This document shows positions 9,663 through 20,104 of a stretch of 64,000 nt of DNA, piece by piece. The notes under the pieces were generated by a model. That model saw nothing but the letters and a program-made list of their open reading frames with translations. It did not search any database and was not told the DNA's origin. Location: NCBI GenBank assembly GCA_947174015.1, contig CAMWHJ010000001.1, positions 1-64,000 of the forward strand. The letters run 5' to 3'. This DNA comes from an uncultured Lachnospiraceae bacterium. GTDB taxonomy: Bacteria > Bacillota > Clostridia > Lachnospirales > Lachnospiraceae. The stretch's first letter is position 1. The number at the start of each line of letters is the position of its first letter. Made by a program: the position numbers and the translations under genes.

Positions 9663-12404
9663 ATGAAAAAGAAATTTGTAAATTCAACCATTGCTGTTAC
9701 TGCCCTTTCCTTAGCTGCTGTCAGCGGCTTATCCTCTGTGGGCATTGCCAATGCACAGAACAATAATAATACCGATGAAGATGCACAGGATTCCACCCTC
9801 ACTGATACCATTGATGCGGTGGAAAACAATGATACCGTAAATAAGGTAAAGGAAACCCTTTCATCCCCCTCCAGCGATAATGCAGATAAAGAGGAAACGG
9901 TATATGTCAGTGCCAATGCCGATGGAAGCACCAAAGAAATCATTGTCAGCGACTGGCTGAAAAATAAGGATAATGCTTCCACCTTAAGTGACATCAGTGA
10001 CTTAATGGATATTGAAAATGTAAAAGGCTATGAAGAATTTGTTCAAAACTCTGACGGCACCATCACTTGGAATGCCGATGGCGAAGATATCTACTATCAG
10101 GGAAAAACCTCCAAGGAACTTCCTATCTCCGTAAAAATTACCTACACCGTAGATGGGAAGGAAATTGCTGCCAGTGAGATGGCTGGAAAAAGCGGCAAAG
10201 TAACCATGCGGTTTGACTACACCAATCACTCCAGTCAAACCATAAAGGTAAATGGTGTGGATACCACCATTTACACACCATTTGTTACCGTTACCGGCAT
10301 GATTCTGCCTTCCGATGTATTTCGCAATGTGGAGGTTTCCAATGGCAAGGTGATCTCTGACGGCAGTAATCTGATTGTGGTAGGTTTGGCAATGGCCGGT
10401 TTGTCTGAAAGCCTTGGTTTAGGTGTGGATTCTGATATTGATATTCCGGATTATGTGGAAGTGACTGCCGATGTCACTGACTTTGCACTGGAAACCACTG
10501 CCACCATTGCCACACCAGATTTACTTTCCAACATTGATATCAATGATATGGAATCCTTAGATGACTTGGAATCCTCCTTAAATGAACTTACCGATGCCTC
10601 CAAACAGTTAGTGGATGGTACTGGGAAATTAAAGAGTGGTTCCCAAAAATTAAAGGATGGTTCCCAAGAATTAGCAGATGGTACCACCACTTTAAAAAAT
10701 GGCACCTCTCAGTTAAAATCCGGTGCAGGCACTTTACAGGACGGTACTTCCAAGCTTTGGAACGGTTCTGTCACCTTAAAGGATTGTACTGCTTCCTTAA
10801 AAAAAGGTACTTCGAACCTGCTGGCTGGTGCAGGCTCCTTAAAGAAAGGTACTTCGGATTTGAAAGACGGCACTGTCACTTTAAAGAAGGGTACCAGCGA
10901 TCTACTGACTGGTGCAGGCTCCTTAAAGAAAGGTACCTCGGATTTAAAAGACGGTGCTGCTACCTTAAAGAAAGGTACCAGCGATTTAAAAAACGGTGTA
11001 GATACCTTGAAAACTGGTACTTCCCAGTTAAAAACCGGAGCTGAGAAACTGGCATCCGGTACCACAGACCTGTCTTCTGGTGCAGACAACTTAAAAGCCG
11101 GTACCGCACAATTAGTTTCTGGTTCTGCTACCCTTTATACCGGCATCCAAAGTTTAAATACCGGTTTAGCCTCTGCCAAAACAGGAGCCGATCAACTGGT
11201 TGCCGGCTATGAGGGCGGTGTCGTAACCGGAGCTCAGAATCTGGCAGGGGGATTAAACCAGTTAAACACCACCATATCCGGACTATCGGGTTTGGGTTCA
11301 CAAGTCTCTTCCCTGACCAGTGAACTGGCTGCCAAAAAAGCGGAACTGACTGCTGCACAAACTACCCTTCAGGGTGCCATTGCCGGAATTGACCAACAGG
11401 TGCAGGCAGGCACTCTGACCACAGAAGCTGCTTTGGAACAATACAAAGTTTGCTACACACAGCTTGGTCAGGTACAGGGGTCTCTTTCCGTCATTGAGGA
11501 ACTGACTGTCACTCTTTCACAAGCAGGCTTGGATAAGTTAGACATGACTACCTTGCAGACCTCTGTTGCTGCTTTATCCGAGGGAGCCACAAATCTATCC
11601 AATGGTATCAATCAGCTCTATGCCGGCAGCCAGTCCCTGCAGTCTGGATTAAACGAACTCACTGCAGGGGGTACTTCTTTAGAAGCAGGTGCAAAACAGC
11701 TTTCAGCTGGTATCACACAGGTAGATACCGGTGCCGCTTCCTTACAAAATGGTGCAGCCCAATTAGTAACCGGTGCCGCTCAGTTAAATACTGGTGCATC
11801 CAGCCTGGATTCTGGTGCCGATAACCTGAAAACTGGTGTGAAAAAGCTGGATGATGGTGCCAAAGACTTAAAGGATGGAAGTAAAAAACTGGATGATGGT
11901 GCCAAAGACTTAAAGGATGGTGCCAAGAAACTGGATGACGGTGCCGGTGATCTAAAGGATGGAAGCAAAAAACTGGATGACGGTGCCAAAGATTTAAAGG
12001 ATGGTGTACAGAAGCTGGATGACGGTGCCAAAACCTTAGATTCCGGTGCTGCCTCTTTAAAGGATGGTGCCAATCAGTTGAATCTAGGTGCTGCTGCCCT
12101 GTATACAGGTATTGTAAAGGTAGATGATGGTGCCATCAAACTTCATACCGGAAGCCACACCTTGAATGATGGTATCGCCACACTCTTTGATGGTGTGGTT
12201 ACCTTAGATGATGGTATGAACGAATTTGACCGGGATGGTATTCAAAAACTTTCCAACGTGTACAATGATGACCTGCTTCCCGTGAAAGACCGTTTCAATG
12301 CCATTAAGGATGCCGGAAATAATTACCATGTATTCAGTAATATTGCCGAGGGCAAAAACGGTACTTGTAAGTTTATCATTACCACAGAGAGTATTTCAAA
12401 ATAA
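9663..12404 (+). CDS. Secreted coiled-coil protein with long Leu-x-x-Gly heptad repeats (YhgE/Pip-like)
   Basis: Signal peptide; many tandem (L-x-x-G-x-x-x) heptads such as LKDGSKKLDDGAKDLKDGAKKLDDGA; 13 bp after the MMPL gene. Confidence 0.88.
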   Translation: MKKKFVNSTIAVTALSLAAVSGLSSVGIANAQNNNNTDEDAQDSTLTDTIDAVENNDTVNKVKETLSSPSSDNADKEETVYVSANADGSTKEIIVSDWLKNKDNASTLSDISDLMDIENVKGYEEFVQNSDGTITWNADGEDIYYQGKTSKELPISVKITYTVDGKEIAASEMAGKSGKVTMRFDYTNHSSQTIKVNGVDTTIYTPFVTVTGMILPSDVFRNVEVSNGKVISDGSNLIVVGLAMAGLSESLGLGVDSDIDIPDYVEVTADVTDFALETTATIATPDLLSNIDINDMESLDDLESSLNELTDASKQLVDGTGKLKSGSQKLKDGSQELADGTTTLKNGTSQLKSGAGTLQDGTSKLWNGSVTLKDCTASLKKGTSNLLAGAGSLKKGTSDLKDGTVTLKKGTSDLLTGAGSLKKGTSDLKDGAATLKKGTSDLKNGVDTLKTGTSQLKTGAEKLASGTTDLSSGADNLKAGTAQLVSGSATLYTGIQSLNTGLASAKTGADQLVAGYEGGVVTGAQNLAGGLNQLNTTISGLSGLGSQVSSLTSELAAKKAELTAAQTTLQGAIAGIDQQVQAGTLTTEAALEQYKVCYTQLGQVQGSLSVIEELTVTLSQAGLDKLDMTTLQTSVAALSEGATNLSNGINQLYAGSQSLQSGLNELTAGGTSLEAGAKQLSAGITQVDTGAASLQNGAAQLVTGAAQLNTGASSLDSGADNLKTGVKKLDDGAKDLKDGSKKLDDGAKDLKDGAKKLDDGAGDLKDGSKKLDDGAKDLKDGVQKLDDGAKTLDSGAASLKDGANQLNLGAAALYTGIVKVDDGAIKLHTGSHTLNDGIATLFDGVVTLDDGMNEFDRDGIQKLSNVYNDDLLPVKDRFNAIKDAGNNYHVFSNIAEGKNGTCKFIITTESISK

Positions 12405-12460
12405 AGTTATCTGCCTTGTGCTCATTGTATACTATCAAATACAAAGCTGTACAAGACAAT

Positions 12461-12540
12461 ATAGGACTGTGCATGACTGCACAGTCCTATACTGAATCAT
12501 TACAAAATTTTGTAACTATTCAGTACCTTCATAGTTACAA
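12461..12540. repeat. Dispersed palindromic intergenic repeat, copy 3
   Basis: ATAGGACTGTGCA-tgac-TGCACAGTCCTAT, then ACTGAATCATTAC / GTAACTATTCAGT inverted pair. Confidence 0.75.
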
Positions 12541-12546
12541 AATTTT

Positions 12547-12768
12547 TTACTTCTTCGCCCCATCCTTAGATGCTATCTGGTTGCTGTTTCCATTCTCTTT
12601 ATTGTGAGACCCATTGTTACAGCCATTTTTACTTCCAATCATAATCCCCTTTTTCGCAGGTGCCAGCATAAATCCGATAATAATCCCCACGCATAGGGCT
12701 GTGGCTATCCCTAAAATTTTTTCTAACGGAGTATAATCCTTATTGATAATCTCTTGCATCTTATTCAT
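12547..12768 (-). CDS. Small single-TM protein, last gene of the 12.5-19.2 kb operon
   Basis: One hydrophobic segment (ILGIATALCVGIIIGFMLAP); start overlaps upstream gene stop. Confidence 0.65.
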   Translation of the reverse strand: MNKMQEIINKDYTPLEKILGIATALCVGIIIGFMLAPAKKGIMIGSKNGCNNGSHNKENGNSNQIASKDGAKK

Positions 12769-13672
12769 GTTGTGAAACCTCCCTTTTGGCTTTCATTTTA
12801 GCACTGTAATGGTGAAACATTTTAACACTCCACCAAGTGCTCCTATTATACCATAAGAGAAGAAAAAAAACTACTGCAAAGAAAAATTCATACTTTGCTC
12901 TTCGCATTTTTTCTAACTGCCCCACTTCCAAAGTGCTTTTGGATGTACTTTCTAACATCCTTTTTTTTTCCTGATAGGTTTGAAAGTTCTCCTTCCATCC
13001 TGAAAAATCCGACCATTTCCCCGGAAAAAGCCGGGAAAACGGTGGAAAAAAAACGCTGAATTCATAAGGCACCCGTTCACCTGCCACTTGATATCTCTGC
13101 TGAAATTTTGCATAGGTATCCTCTATATCTTCTTCCTCTTTCCCCTTTACTGTGATATGATCCAAGATGGACGACTGGGTGCGGTCATAGTTGGTCACAA
13201 ATAAATTGCTTTCTTTTAAAATGCCCCGCACCTGATAAGTATCTCCCTGCCAATTCACATACAAACCTACGGTGTTTTCGCTGCCAAAAAGCAGCCAGCT
13301 TGCCTCACTGCCCAAAAGACAGCCCTCCCTGTCATTTTGCGACAAAGACTTTCCCCCAGCAAGCAGTATACTTGAAGAACCCCAGATCGTAAGATGTTGC
13401 ACCTGTGCACTATGATATTTTTCCTGATCCGTAATCTGTTCTTTCCCATGTTCTCCCCAGACAACATACTCCATCCGTTCCTGAGATTCCAGACTTTGGG
13501 CTGCTTTCTTCAAAACTTCCATATCCTCAGCGGAATACCCTGCCGGAACATAAATGGTTACATTCTGCCTTAACATCTGACTGTCATCATAATGGAGAAT
13601 TCCTCCAAGCAGACAGAAAAAACTACATAGGAGACAGGCTGCAAAAATCAGACTGCTCCTTAACCTTCTCAT
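12761..13672 (-). CDS. Membrane-anchored protein with MacB-PCD-like extracytoplasmic domain, no FtsX bundle
   Basis: N- and C-terminal TM segments; ORF extends further but ATG at 13672 overlaps the adaptor stop (ATGA). Confidence 0.65.
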   Translation of the reverse strand: MRRLRSSLIFAACLLCSFFCLLGGILHYDDSQMLRQNVTIYVPAGYSAEDMEVLKKAAQSLESQERMEYVVWGEHGKEQITDQEKYHSAQVQHLTIWGSSSILLAGGKSLSQNDREGCLLGSEASWLLFGSENTVGLYVNWQGDTYQVRGILKESNLFVTNYDRTQSSILDHITVKGKEEEDIEDTYAKFQQRYQVAGERVPYEFSVFFPPFSRLFPGKWSDFSGWKENFQTYQEKKRMLESTSKSTLEVGQLEKMRRAKYEFFFAVVFFLLLWYNRSTWWSVKMFHHYSAKMKAKREVSQHE

Positions 13673-15060
13673 GGATTTTGCAGGCGAATTCTGCTGCCTG
13701 CACTCACGGGACGGTCTGTCTCTGTAATTATTTTCGCATCCGGGCTTAAGGAATCGGATTTTAGGGCTGCAAATCGACTGTTTTGCTCCACCACCTCCAC
13801 TGGCAGTTCCCGCACCACCCACTGCTGTCCCAACACAGTATTTTCCTCTTCTGCAACATACACAAAGGAATTCTCTCCATTTTTGTGAAGTGCCCCCATG
13901 GGAATGGCACAAGAATACAGTTCCGACTGCTTGCTTATCTTCATGGTGGCAGTGTCTCCAATGGAAATATTGTCTGCCGGCACTGATACAATCACCTTAA
14001 GATTATCGCTGGCTTCTTCCTTCTCTATGGCAATTACCCCTGCCTTCTCCACTGTGGTATTATAAGTTTTTATGCTCACCATATCCCCCACTTGAATAAA
14101 TTCCTTGTCTTCCTCCTGAATCACCGCAGCAAACCGCAGCCCCTGACTGATATCTGACATGGAAAAGGCTGCCGTATCTGTGGTTTTCTGACCTACCAGA
14201 AGGTAACACTCCGTAATCACTCCCTGTACCGGTGAAGTAATTTTCCCCTGAGCTTCTTTTAAAAGTTTTAGCTTTTCCAAAGATTTTTCATATTTTTTCT
14301 CCGCAGTGCTGTTGTCCTCCACAGGTGTGGTATCAGCCATATCATTGGCATCTTCCATCTGACGTTTCGCCTGTGTCTCTGCCTGCTGATAAGCAGACAG
14401 CACATCTGCATAATTCTGGGCAGCCTGCTGTTCCTGCTGCTCCAGTGCCTCTATGGAAGAGCCGCTTTCTGACATCTCTTTGGATGAGCCCCCTTCCTGC
14501 TGCTCCCTTGCGGTTTTTAAGGCTTGCTGTGCCGAAAGCCATTGGTCTTTTGCATTTTTTAGGGCACTTTCGTTGTCCTGAATGGTTCTATCATAATCCT
14601 CCTTGGCTCTTTCCCTGGTTTTCTTGGCATTTTGTGCTTCCAGTGCTTTATTCTGCACACTCTGAGCTGTTTGGCGTTTTAGCGTGGTAAGCTCTGCCTG
14701 TAATTCTTGTATTTTCTCTTCCAAGTATTCCATATCAAGCTGTGCCAAAACCTGTCCCTGTTCCACCTTGTCACCCTTCTTTACATACACTGTCTGCACC
14801 AGTAAATCCCCCTCTGTCATGACTGCCTGCTCCAGATTCTGCTCCACCATACCTTCCGCCTCTACTATATGCTCTATTCGCTTGGCGGATATGGTGTCTA
14901 CGGTGACCTTTGCCACAGTAAAGGAATCCGCCGCCTTGGCAGCAATGGTAGCCAGGAGAAAAAATCCCAGCCATGCCAGCAGAAGATTTTTCAGCCATTG
15001 GCTCACCTTTGTTGACTTTTCTTTCACATTATCACCTCGTTTTTCTGTCTGATTTTCCAT
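13669..15060 (-). CDS. HlyD/RND-type periplasmic adaptor subunit
   Basis: Single N-term TM, lipoyl-like halves VEQNLEQAVMTEGDLLVQTVYVKKGDKVEQGQVLAQLD and ITSPVQGVITECYLLVGQ around a coiled coil; ATG at 15060 coupled to permease stop (TAATG). Confidence 0.87.
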   Translation of the reverse strand: MENQTEKRGDNVKEKSTKVSQWLKNLLLAWLGFFLLATIAAKAADSFTVAKVTVDTISAKRIEHIVEAEGMVEQNLEQAVMTEGDLLVQTVYVKKGDKVEQGQVLAQLDMEYLEEKIQELQAELTTLKRQTAQSVQNKALEAQNAKKTRERAKEDYDRTIQDNESALKNAKDQWLSAQQALKTAREQQEGGSSKEMSESGSSIEALEQQEQQAAQNYADVLSAYQQAETQAKRQMEDANDMADTTPVEDNSTAEKKYEKSLEKLKLLKEAQGKITSPVQGVITECYLLVGQKTTDTAAFSMSDISQGLRFAAVIQEEDKEFIQVGDMVSIKTYNTTVEKAGVIAIEKEEASDNLKVIVSVPADNISIGDTATMKISKQSELYSCAIPMGALHKNGENSFVYVAEEENTVLGQQWVVRELPVEVVEQNSRFAALKSDSLSPDAKIITETDRPVSAGSRIRLQNP

Positions 15061-15908
15061 TACTCCTTTTGAACCGTACAGGCGATTCCCTGCTCTAAAT
15101 ACTCCTGCCCAAACAAGAACACCAGCACTGCCGGCAACAGTGCAAACAGAGAGGCACAAAAAGCAAAACCTGCCTGACTGATATCAATTTCCGGCAAATA
15201 CATGGATAAGGGCCACAATTCCTTGTTCTTTAAAAACACCAACGGACGTTCCATCTGGTGAAAACTTTCTAAAAACTGCAATACCATGGCAGAGATGATA
15301 CCTGCCTTGCCCAGCGGGATTCCTATATGAAAAAATATGATAAACTCTCCTGCTCCATCTATTCTGGCTGCCTCGATAACCTCCTTTGGTACACCCCAAA
15401 AGAACCGATACATCAAAAATACAGAAAAAGTGGAAAATACCCCCGGCATGATAATTGCCCAATGACTGTCTAATAACTGTAATCTGTCCAGTGCCAGATA
15501 TTCCGACAGCATAGTAACCTGAAAGGGCAGCATCATCAGTATCACATACAAAAAGTAAAGCTGCTTTCTGCCGGGAAATTCATAGACTGCCAATCCCCAT
15601 GCTGCAGGCATGGCAAAGATAAGCTGTCCCACCAAAGTAAATAATGTAATTTTTAAGGAATTCCAAAAAGTCTGATAAAACTCTAAAGAATCCAGTAGCA
15701 GCTCCACCAAATTCTGCAAGGTGGGAAACTGGGGCAGAAAATGCCAGGCAGCCAATCCCTCTGTATGATTTAATACCGGACCTAAAAGTTCCGTTAATTC
15801 TAACTGATCCATAAAAGCACCTGAGAACAGGCAAAGGACTGGTGTTATCATGATAAGGCATACTGTCCACAAAAGTATGTTTTTCATTAAATTCACCATT
15901 TTTTTCAT
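15060..15908 (-). CDS. Carbohydrate-type ABC transporter permease (MalG-like)
   Basis: Multiple TM segments, EAARIDGAGEFIIFFHIGIPLGKAGI EAA loop. Confidence 0.9.
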   Translation of the reverse strand: MKKMVNLMKNILLWTVCLIMITPVLCLFSGAFMDQLELTELLGPVLNHTEGLAAWHFLPQFPTLQNLVELLLDSLEFYQTFWNSLKITLFTLVGQLIFAMPAAWGLAVYEFPGRKQLYFLYVILMMLPFQVTMLSEYLALDRLQLLDSHWAIIMPGVFSTFSVFLMYRFFWGVPKEVIEAARIDGAGEFIIFFHIGIPLGKAGIISAMVLQFLESFHQMERPLVFLKNKELWPLSMYLPEIDISQAGFAFCASLFALLPAVLVFLFGQEYLEQGIACTVQKE

Positions 15909-16756
15909 ATACTTTCACGCTCCCAGCTTCTTTGCAGTCCTATTACAAGGACTGTAAGTACCAGAAAAAGAACCACCGAAGCCGCAGACATTTTGTCCAT
16001 TGATAACTCCCGAAACCAATTATTAAATAAATGCTGCAGCTGATAAATACTTTCCTGAGGGTAATTTCCACCCACCAGATACGCCTCACGAAATACTTTG
16101 AAAGAATTGATGATACTGATCACTACAATGGTAAAGGCTGACTGCCGCAAATTAGGCAGTGTCAAATAACGAAATCTCTGTATGGTGTTGGCACCATCCA
16201 TTTTCCCTGCTTCGTAAATACTTTCCGAAATTCCCGAAAGTCCTGCACTCCACAGTAAAACCGTATAGCCCAGATTTTTCCACAAATAACTGAACACCAG
16301 TACCCAGAATGCCCAGGAGGTATTCATAAAATCAATGGGGTCTGCTTCAAATAAACTTATCAGTCGATTCATCAATCCATGGCTGTCAAAAAACAGTTTC
16401 CAGATTAATACTACTGCTGCCGTTGGGATTGCCATCGGAAGCAAATAACTGCTTTTCAGCAAGCCGCCCATCTTCCCCATGGTCTGCAGGCTTACGGCTG
16501 CCAATAAGGATACCAAGAGCAGCAAAGGCAGACACACCACGCTAAAGCGCAGTGTGTTGCCGGCAGCCAGCAAAAATGCTTTGTTTCTGAATATCTGTTG
16601 AAAATTATCAAAACCACAAAAGCTCCCATCCAGCCGCAGAAATGCCCGATGCATTACATCCACGAAGGGGATTAGTGTAAAAATTGAAACACCTAGAAAT
16701 TCCGGCAGCACAAAGAAAATTCCGGTCCATTTCTGCTTTTTGCTTTTATATTTCAT
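15905..16756 (-). CDS. Carbohydrate-type ABC transporter permease (MalF-like)
   Basis: TM-rich, YEAGKMDGANTIQRFRYLTLPNLR EAA loop; overlaps next gene by 4 nt. Confidence 0.9.
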   Translation of the reverse strand: MKYKSKKQKWTGIFFVLPEFLGVSIFTLIPFVDVMHRAFLRLDGSFCGFDNFQQIFRNKAFLLAAGNTLRFSVVCLPLLLLVSLLAAVSLQTMGKMGGLLKSSYLLPMAIPTAAVVLIWKLFFDSHGLMNRLISLFEADPIDFMNTSWAFWVLVFSYLWKNLGYTVLLWSAGLSGISESIYEAGKMDGANTIQRFRYLTLPNLRQSAFTIVVISIINSFKVFREAYLVGGNYPQESIYQLQHLFNNWFRELSMDKMSAASVVLFLVLTVLVIGLQRSWERESI

Positions 16757-16767
16757 ATCAGATCCCC

Positions 16768-19209
16768 TTATTCGGAAAGATAAAGATTAACTTTCTGCAA
16801 AATATTTTGTACCGCCTCATCTAAAGACTGACTATCCTTCAAGTACTTTTCTCCCTCTTCTATCACCAAATCTGAAATGGTGGTATCTTCTATCCCTGCC
16901 AATTTTAAGGATTCTATTTCTTTGGTAAATTTATCTTTATGTTCCTCTGTCAGTGGTATCATATCATATGAGATTATAACTCCCTCTTCATTTGACATTG
17001 CAAGACTGCTGTCTGTCGGCTCATCAATTTCCTTTTTCCATAATTCCTCATAAGCACTGCGGTTTATGGGATATCCGCCAGATACCGACTTTGCCAATTC
17101 TTTTCCGTAAAAGGCAAGCATAAATTCCTGCACGGAAGTCTTTTTTTCACTTTCTTTTACAATACCGGCACTCATATATGGCAAAAATGTTTCACCCATC
17201 ATCTGATAACTGCCTCCTATTTCTGCCTCTATGGACAAAAGATCCCTCAAATTATATAAATCTCCCAGGGTACCTATGGCAATTTCATTCTGTTTCATCA
17301 TTCTTCCTATCACAGCTATTCCTGCACTTCCAAATCCCTCTGTATCTGTTGGATTTAAAGAAAGAGAAACAGTTATCTGTTCCATCTTATCCGGCACATC
17401 ACCATCCAAATCATACAATGCCTTCACAGCTTGAAGAAATGTCTTAATCTTCCCTTCATCCAGTCGTCCGTCTTCCTGCATCCACGTTCCGGAATCCGCC
17501 TGATAAAATGTCTCTAAAATAAGTCTTCGGGAATAAAATAATGCTTTTCCCTCCTGTTTTATAGTTGCCGCATATTCTGCCAGCTTTGTCAGGCTCTCTC
17601 CGGCAGCCACCGTATCATCACTGCCTTCAATGACAGACAGCAAAAAGCGGCTTGGCAAAGCATAGACTTTTCCGTCCTTCTCATATACCTGCTTTATATT
17701 TTCAAAGATTCCATCCGAGTCCTCCACCTGCTTTAGAATACCGCTCATATCCGCCAAAATTCCTTTTTCCAGATAGCTGTTGACTGGCATGCCGTCCAAG
17801 ATAAGAATATCAGGACCTTTTCCTGCCAATATATTGGTATTTAATGATTTGATGGCATCTTCTGCTGTGACACCGCTGTTCTCACTGATACCAATTTCAA
17901 TCTTTACATAAACATCAGGGTGTGTACTCTGGAAATTTGCCACTGCCTTTCTTAAGATGGTAGAATCCTTTAGTGTATAAATATTTATCTGCTCCTCCGG
18001 AACTGCCGATGCATTTTCATCATACACATATTTGAAAAGCTTAGAATTCCCAACACTGTCACAGGCCAAAAGCATATAAGTAATTTCATCCCACATAAGA
18101 AGTTGTTTTAAGCCCATGCTGGTATCTCCTAAGGAGGTCAACTCTCCATTGATTACCTGCTCACTGACACTGCCGTTTTCTTTATGATAGAATACTCCTT
18201 GATGATTTCCGTATACAAGGCTGTTTTCTTCCATCCCTTCTGCCATAACCACAGGATAAGCTCCCATAGCACCACTGAGATCCCCCTTTGCTGTCTGGCA
18301 AACTTCATTTAATACCGCATCCTCTGGCATCTGGCTGCCATCCTTGGCGGACAATATCTTCATGCCATTTTCTGTACATGCATAGATTCGCTCCCCTGCA
18401 ATGCCAAAGAAATCCAAACCGTCTTCCTCGCCATTATACAACTCCGTAAGTTCTCCTGTCTGTGTGTCAATCCGACATAATTTGGCATATAAATCCTGTA
18501 TGATTAAATTTCCCTCGCCATCAATATCTGCCTGTACTATCATGTTGTCAATATCTATTTTTTCCTGTTCCGAAGCATCCTTATTTTCTGCTTCTGACGT
18601 CCCCTGCTGTTCATTCAATGTATCGGTTTCTTCCGGCACGTTCTCCTGTTCATTGACCGTATTATCTTTTTCTCCTTCTGTCTCTATGGTAATATCATCG
18701 GTATCCTCATATGTTGTAACACTGCCGCCCTGCTCCCCGGCTCCTTTTGGCAGCCGGAAGGAGGTACTCTTTACCTGTCCGTCTTTGGATATCACCTTTA
18801 ACTCCGAATTATCAGCATATCCTACCACAGCTAAAATCGTGCCATCCTTTAGAATCTCCATCTCGCTTACAGCCTCTGAGAAATCCGGCAGCATATCTAC
18901 CTGCCAGTTCTCTCCCATATCACTGCTGACTGCCTTGCAATAATTTCCTGTGGGATCAAAGCCTGCTATCATAATGCTCCCATCCTCCAGCTTGCCCATG
19001 CTCATTATCTCTGCCAGCTCCGACGGCAGGTTCACTTGGGATTCTAAAAATCTTCCTTTTGCATCCTCTGTTTTTGCCTCATCCTTGGGCTTATCCTCCG
19101 GCTGACCTCCTTCTGGCTGACTGACTGCATTCCCTCCACAGCCTGCCAGACCGGTACATAAACTGGCGGTTACTAAAACTGCCAGAAATTTTTTTAATTT
19201 CTTTCTCAT
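16768..19209 (-). CDS. Extracellular solute-binding lipoprotein with long N-terminal propeller-like region
   Basis: Lipobox GLAGCGG; N-terminal DGSIMIAGFDPTGNY / DGTILAVVGYADN repeats; C-terminal SBP (NSYLEKGILADMSGILKQ). Confidence 0.82.
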   Translation of the reverse strand: MRKKLKKFLAVLVTASLCTGLAGCGGNAVSQPEGGQPEDKPKDEAKTEDAKGRFLESQVNLPSELAEIMSMGKLEDGSIMIAGFDPTGNYCKAVSSDMGENWQVDMLPDFSEAVSEMEILKDGTILAVVGYADNSELKVISKDGQVKSTSFRLPKGAGEQGGSVTTYEDTDDITIETEGEKDNTVNEQENVPEETDTLNEQQGTSEAENKDASEQEKIDIDNMIVQADIDGEGNLIIQDLYAKLCRIDTQTGELTELYNGEEDGLDFFGIAGERIYACTENGMKILSAKDGSQMPEDAVLNEVCQTAKGDLSGAMGAYPVVMAEGMEENSLVYGNHQGVFYHKENGSVSEQVINGELTSLGDTSMGLKQLLMWDEITYMLLACDSVGNSKLFKYVYDENASAVPEEQINIYTLKDSTILRKAVANFQSTHPDVYVKIEIGISENSGVTAEDAIKSLNTNILAGKGPDILILDGMPVNSYLEKGILADMSGILKQVEDSDGIFENIKQVYEKDGKVYALPSRFLLSVIEGSDDTVAAGESLTKLAEYAATIKQEGKALFYSRRLILETFYQADSGTWMQEDGRLDEGKIKTFLQAVKALYDLDGDVPDKMEQITVSLSLNPTDTEGFGSAGIAVIGRMMKQNEIAIGTLGDLYNLRDLLSIEAEIGGSYQMMGETFLPYMSAGIVKESEKKTSVQEFMLAFYGKELAKSVSGGYPINRSAYEELWKKEIDEPTDSSLAMSNEEGVIISYDMIPLTEEHKDKFTKEIESLKLAGIEDTTISDLVIEEGEKYLKDSQSLDEAVQNILQKVNLYLSE

Positions 19210-19429
19210 GTTTTGTCATTCCTTTCCTGTTTTTGAAGTAACTGCACTGTATGTTCACAGGTACTTTGTCGGAAACTGCTGACTAATCAACGTTTTCCTT
19301 TCTCCTACTATAACAGAAGTTTCTTTAAATTTTCTTTAAGCTTCCCTTTAATTTTTTTGCCCCTTTAAAGATTTCTTTAAGATTGCTATGATATAATATA
19401 TTGGAACAAACATGTGAAGGAGAATACCC

Positions 19430-20104
19430 ATGAAAATATTACTGATAGAGGATGACGAAAATTTATGTGAAACTCTGTGCTTTCAACTGGAAAAGGAACA
19501 TCATCAGGTGGATGTCTGCCATGATGGCAGAGATGGACTGGATTTGTTTCTTCAGGATGCCCATGATCTGGTTTTGCTGGATCGGATGCTGCCCACCATG
19601 AACGGTCTGCTGGTGCTTAAGAAAGCTCGTGAAAAAAATATCAATACCCCGGTGATTCTTCTCACTGCCCTTGGAGAATTGTATGATAGAATTGAAGGTT
19701 TAGACAGCGGCGCCGATGACTATATTGTAAAACCCTTTGCCTACGAAGAGCTGTCTGCCAGAATCCGCTCCATTGGCAGACGCAATGGCACCTACAACGA
19801 AAATCAACTGCTGACCTATGCAGATATCAGTTATGACAATGAATTGCGGGAACTGAATGGACCGACAAACAGTTTACAGCTTTCCGGCAGAGAGGGAAGC
19901 TTGTTAGAAGTATTTATACAATCCCCCGGCATCACCCTTCGGCGTATGGCAATTCTTTCCAGAGTCTGGGGCATTGATGCTCCAGTGGAAGAAGGGAATT
20001 TAGATACCTATATCCATTTTTTGAGAAAGCGGTTATCCTATGTGGGCAGCCGTCTGAATATAAAAACCATCCGGGGAATTGGATATATGCTGGAGGAAAC
20101 GTAA
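19430..20104 (+). CDS. OmpR-family response regulator
   Basis: LLIEDDENLCETL, LLDRMLP, GADDYIVKPFAYEEL, winged-helix C-terminus. Confidence 0.93.
   Translation: MKILLIEDDENLCETLCFQLEKEHHQVDVCHDGRDGLDLFLQDAHDLVLLDRMLPTMNGLLVLKKAREKNINTPVILLTALGELYDRIEGLDSGADDYIVKPFAYEELSARIRSIGRRNGTYNENQLLTYADISYDNELRELNGPTNSLQLSGREGSLLEVFIQSPGITLRRMAILSRVWGIDAPVEEGNLDTYIHFLRKRLSYVGSRLNIKTIRGIGYMLEET

Noticed and set aside
10451-12073. Several minus-strand ORFs with SFFKEPAPASR / PSSSFLAPSFKS repeats
   Set aside because: Mirror of the heptad-repeat coding region on the plus strand
13672-13912. N-terminal extension of the 383-aa ORF (MCHSHGGTSQKW...)
   Set aside because: Overlaps the adaptor gene in another frame; internal ATG at 13672 with ATGA overlap is the more credible start
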